Source of the DNA: Noviherbaspirillum malthae
Lineage (GTDB): Bacteria > Pseudomonadota > Gammaproteobacteria > Burkholderiales > Burkholderiaceae_D
Reading direction: 5' to 3'
DNA length: 64,000 bases
Assembly: GCF_015352985.1 (NCBI RefSeq)
Contig: NZ_JACYXF010000001.1
Coordinates: forward strand, 434,001-498,000
Below the pieces are notes generated by a model. That model searched no databases. It was given only the letters and a program-made list of their open reading frames with translations, and had not been told where the DNA came from. Positions within the stretch are counted from its first letter, which is position 1; every line of letters begins with the position of its first letter. This document shows, one piece after another, positions 63,808 to 64,000 of the stretch. Both the position numbers and the translations under genes were made by a program.

Positions 63808-64000
63808 CGTCATCCCAGAGAGGTGCAAATTTCCCGGTTTCCGCCACATGGCGGAGACGTTCAAGCGCCAGAGCAAAATCTTCGGTGGGCTTAACGCCGG
63901 TTGCGAGGTCTATTTCTTGCCATTGGGGATAATCAGTGGGGCTGGCCCTATCTAGGACCCGATACAGCGCTCGCGCGGCATTCTGAAGAGATACGCCGTC
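63791..64000 (-). CDS. C-terminal part of an unknown protein, cut by the window end
   Basis: The minus strand is open from 64000 to a TGA at 63793-63791, giving 69 residues that end ETGKFAPLWDDDDIPF. Composition and codon use look coding (AARALYRVLDRASPTDYPQW, then DFALALERLRHVA). It overlaps the next gene's start by 17 bp, as in translationally coupled genes. The family is not recognised. Confidence 0.62.
   Translation of the reverse strand, partial: DGVSLQNAARALYRVLDRASPTDYPQWQEIDLATGVKPTEDFALALERLRHVAETGKFAPLWDDDDIPF

Larger units (their letters stand above)
56231..64000 (-). mobile_element. Integrated phage-satellite-like element or reduced prophage (extends past the window)
   Basis: All genes from 56.6 kb to the edge are on the minus strand and of phage/island type: AlpA regulator, DnaB helicase, replication-initiation-like protein, prohead protease and major capsid protein. 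Terminase, portal, tail, lysis and integrase genes are not seen; the last may lie to the right. The left boundary is set at the tRNA-3'-end-like sequence by inference. Confidence 0.7.

Overview
The window looks like a stretch of a high-GC betaproteobacterial chromosome, most likely family Oxalobacteraceae (Herbaspirillum/Noviherbaspirillum type). The evidence is the character of the encoded proteins and the local gene orders (recN-hemH-grpE-dnaK-dnaJ; recA-recX-DUF2889-sucCD; pgk-pyk-fba-purC-purE-purK; ilvE next to a zf-CHCC protein). The assignment comes from recognition of families, not from a database search.

Positions 1-8 kb hold the end of recN, ferrochelatase, the grpE-dnaK-dnaJ chaperone genes with two sigma-32-like promoters, a chalcone-isomerase-fold secreted protein and a beta-carbonic anhydrase. 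From 13.15 kb leftward to 8.1 kb, seven minus-strand genes are packed with overlapping or near-abutting ends (hda, HAD phosphatase, pcnB, folK, DUF486 membrane protein, deoxynucleoside kinase, panB). purM diverges from them. Positions 14.5-18.7 kb hold a complete Anbu-type cluster (proteasome-like peptidase, transglutaminase, alpha-E protein, circularly permuted ATP-grasp). Positions 18.8-23.4 kb hold a response regulator, histidine kinase, DUF4212 protein and Na+/solute symporter. SOS-controlled recA, recX, a DUF2889 gene and sucCD follow, then a PP2C phosphatase-FHA pair, moaC and a periplasmic M48 metalloprotease.

Positions 32.5-52 kb are housekeeping: ilvE diverging from the azlCD branched-chain amino acid exporter, lower glycolysis (pgk, pyk, fba), purine genes (purC, purE, purK), a Sua5-type tRNA modification enzyme, msrA, a cyclopropane fatty acid synthase-like enzyme, pdxH, an MFS transporter, tcdA followed by a nine-copy heptanucleotide repeat, and thpR. 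Positions 52.2-56.1 kb hold a metallophosphoesterase lipoprotein and a run of small, poorly characterised genes, several with very strong ribosome binding sites.

From about 56.2 kb to the right edge the sequence is an integrated mobile element, all genes on the minus strand. Read in transcription order it has an unknown gene cut by the window end, a coiled-coil protein, an AlpA-type regulator behind a cluster of palindromic operators, a small gene, a structured leader with a three-strand attenuator, four replication-region genes, a DnaB helicase, a small gene, a 477-bp non-coding stretch, then only an HK97-type prohead protease and major capsid protein, and a terminator. No terminase, portal, tail or lysis gene is visible. 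A tRNA-3'-end-like sequence and short repeats mark the probable left attachment region. This is best read as a phage-satellite-like, capsid-encoding element or a reduced prophage, and it is the most interesting part of the window.
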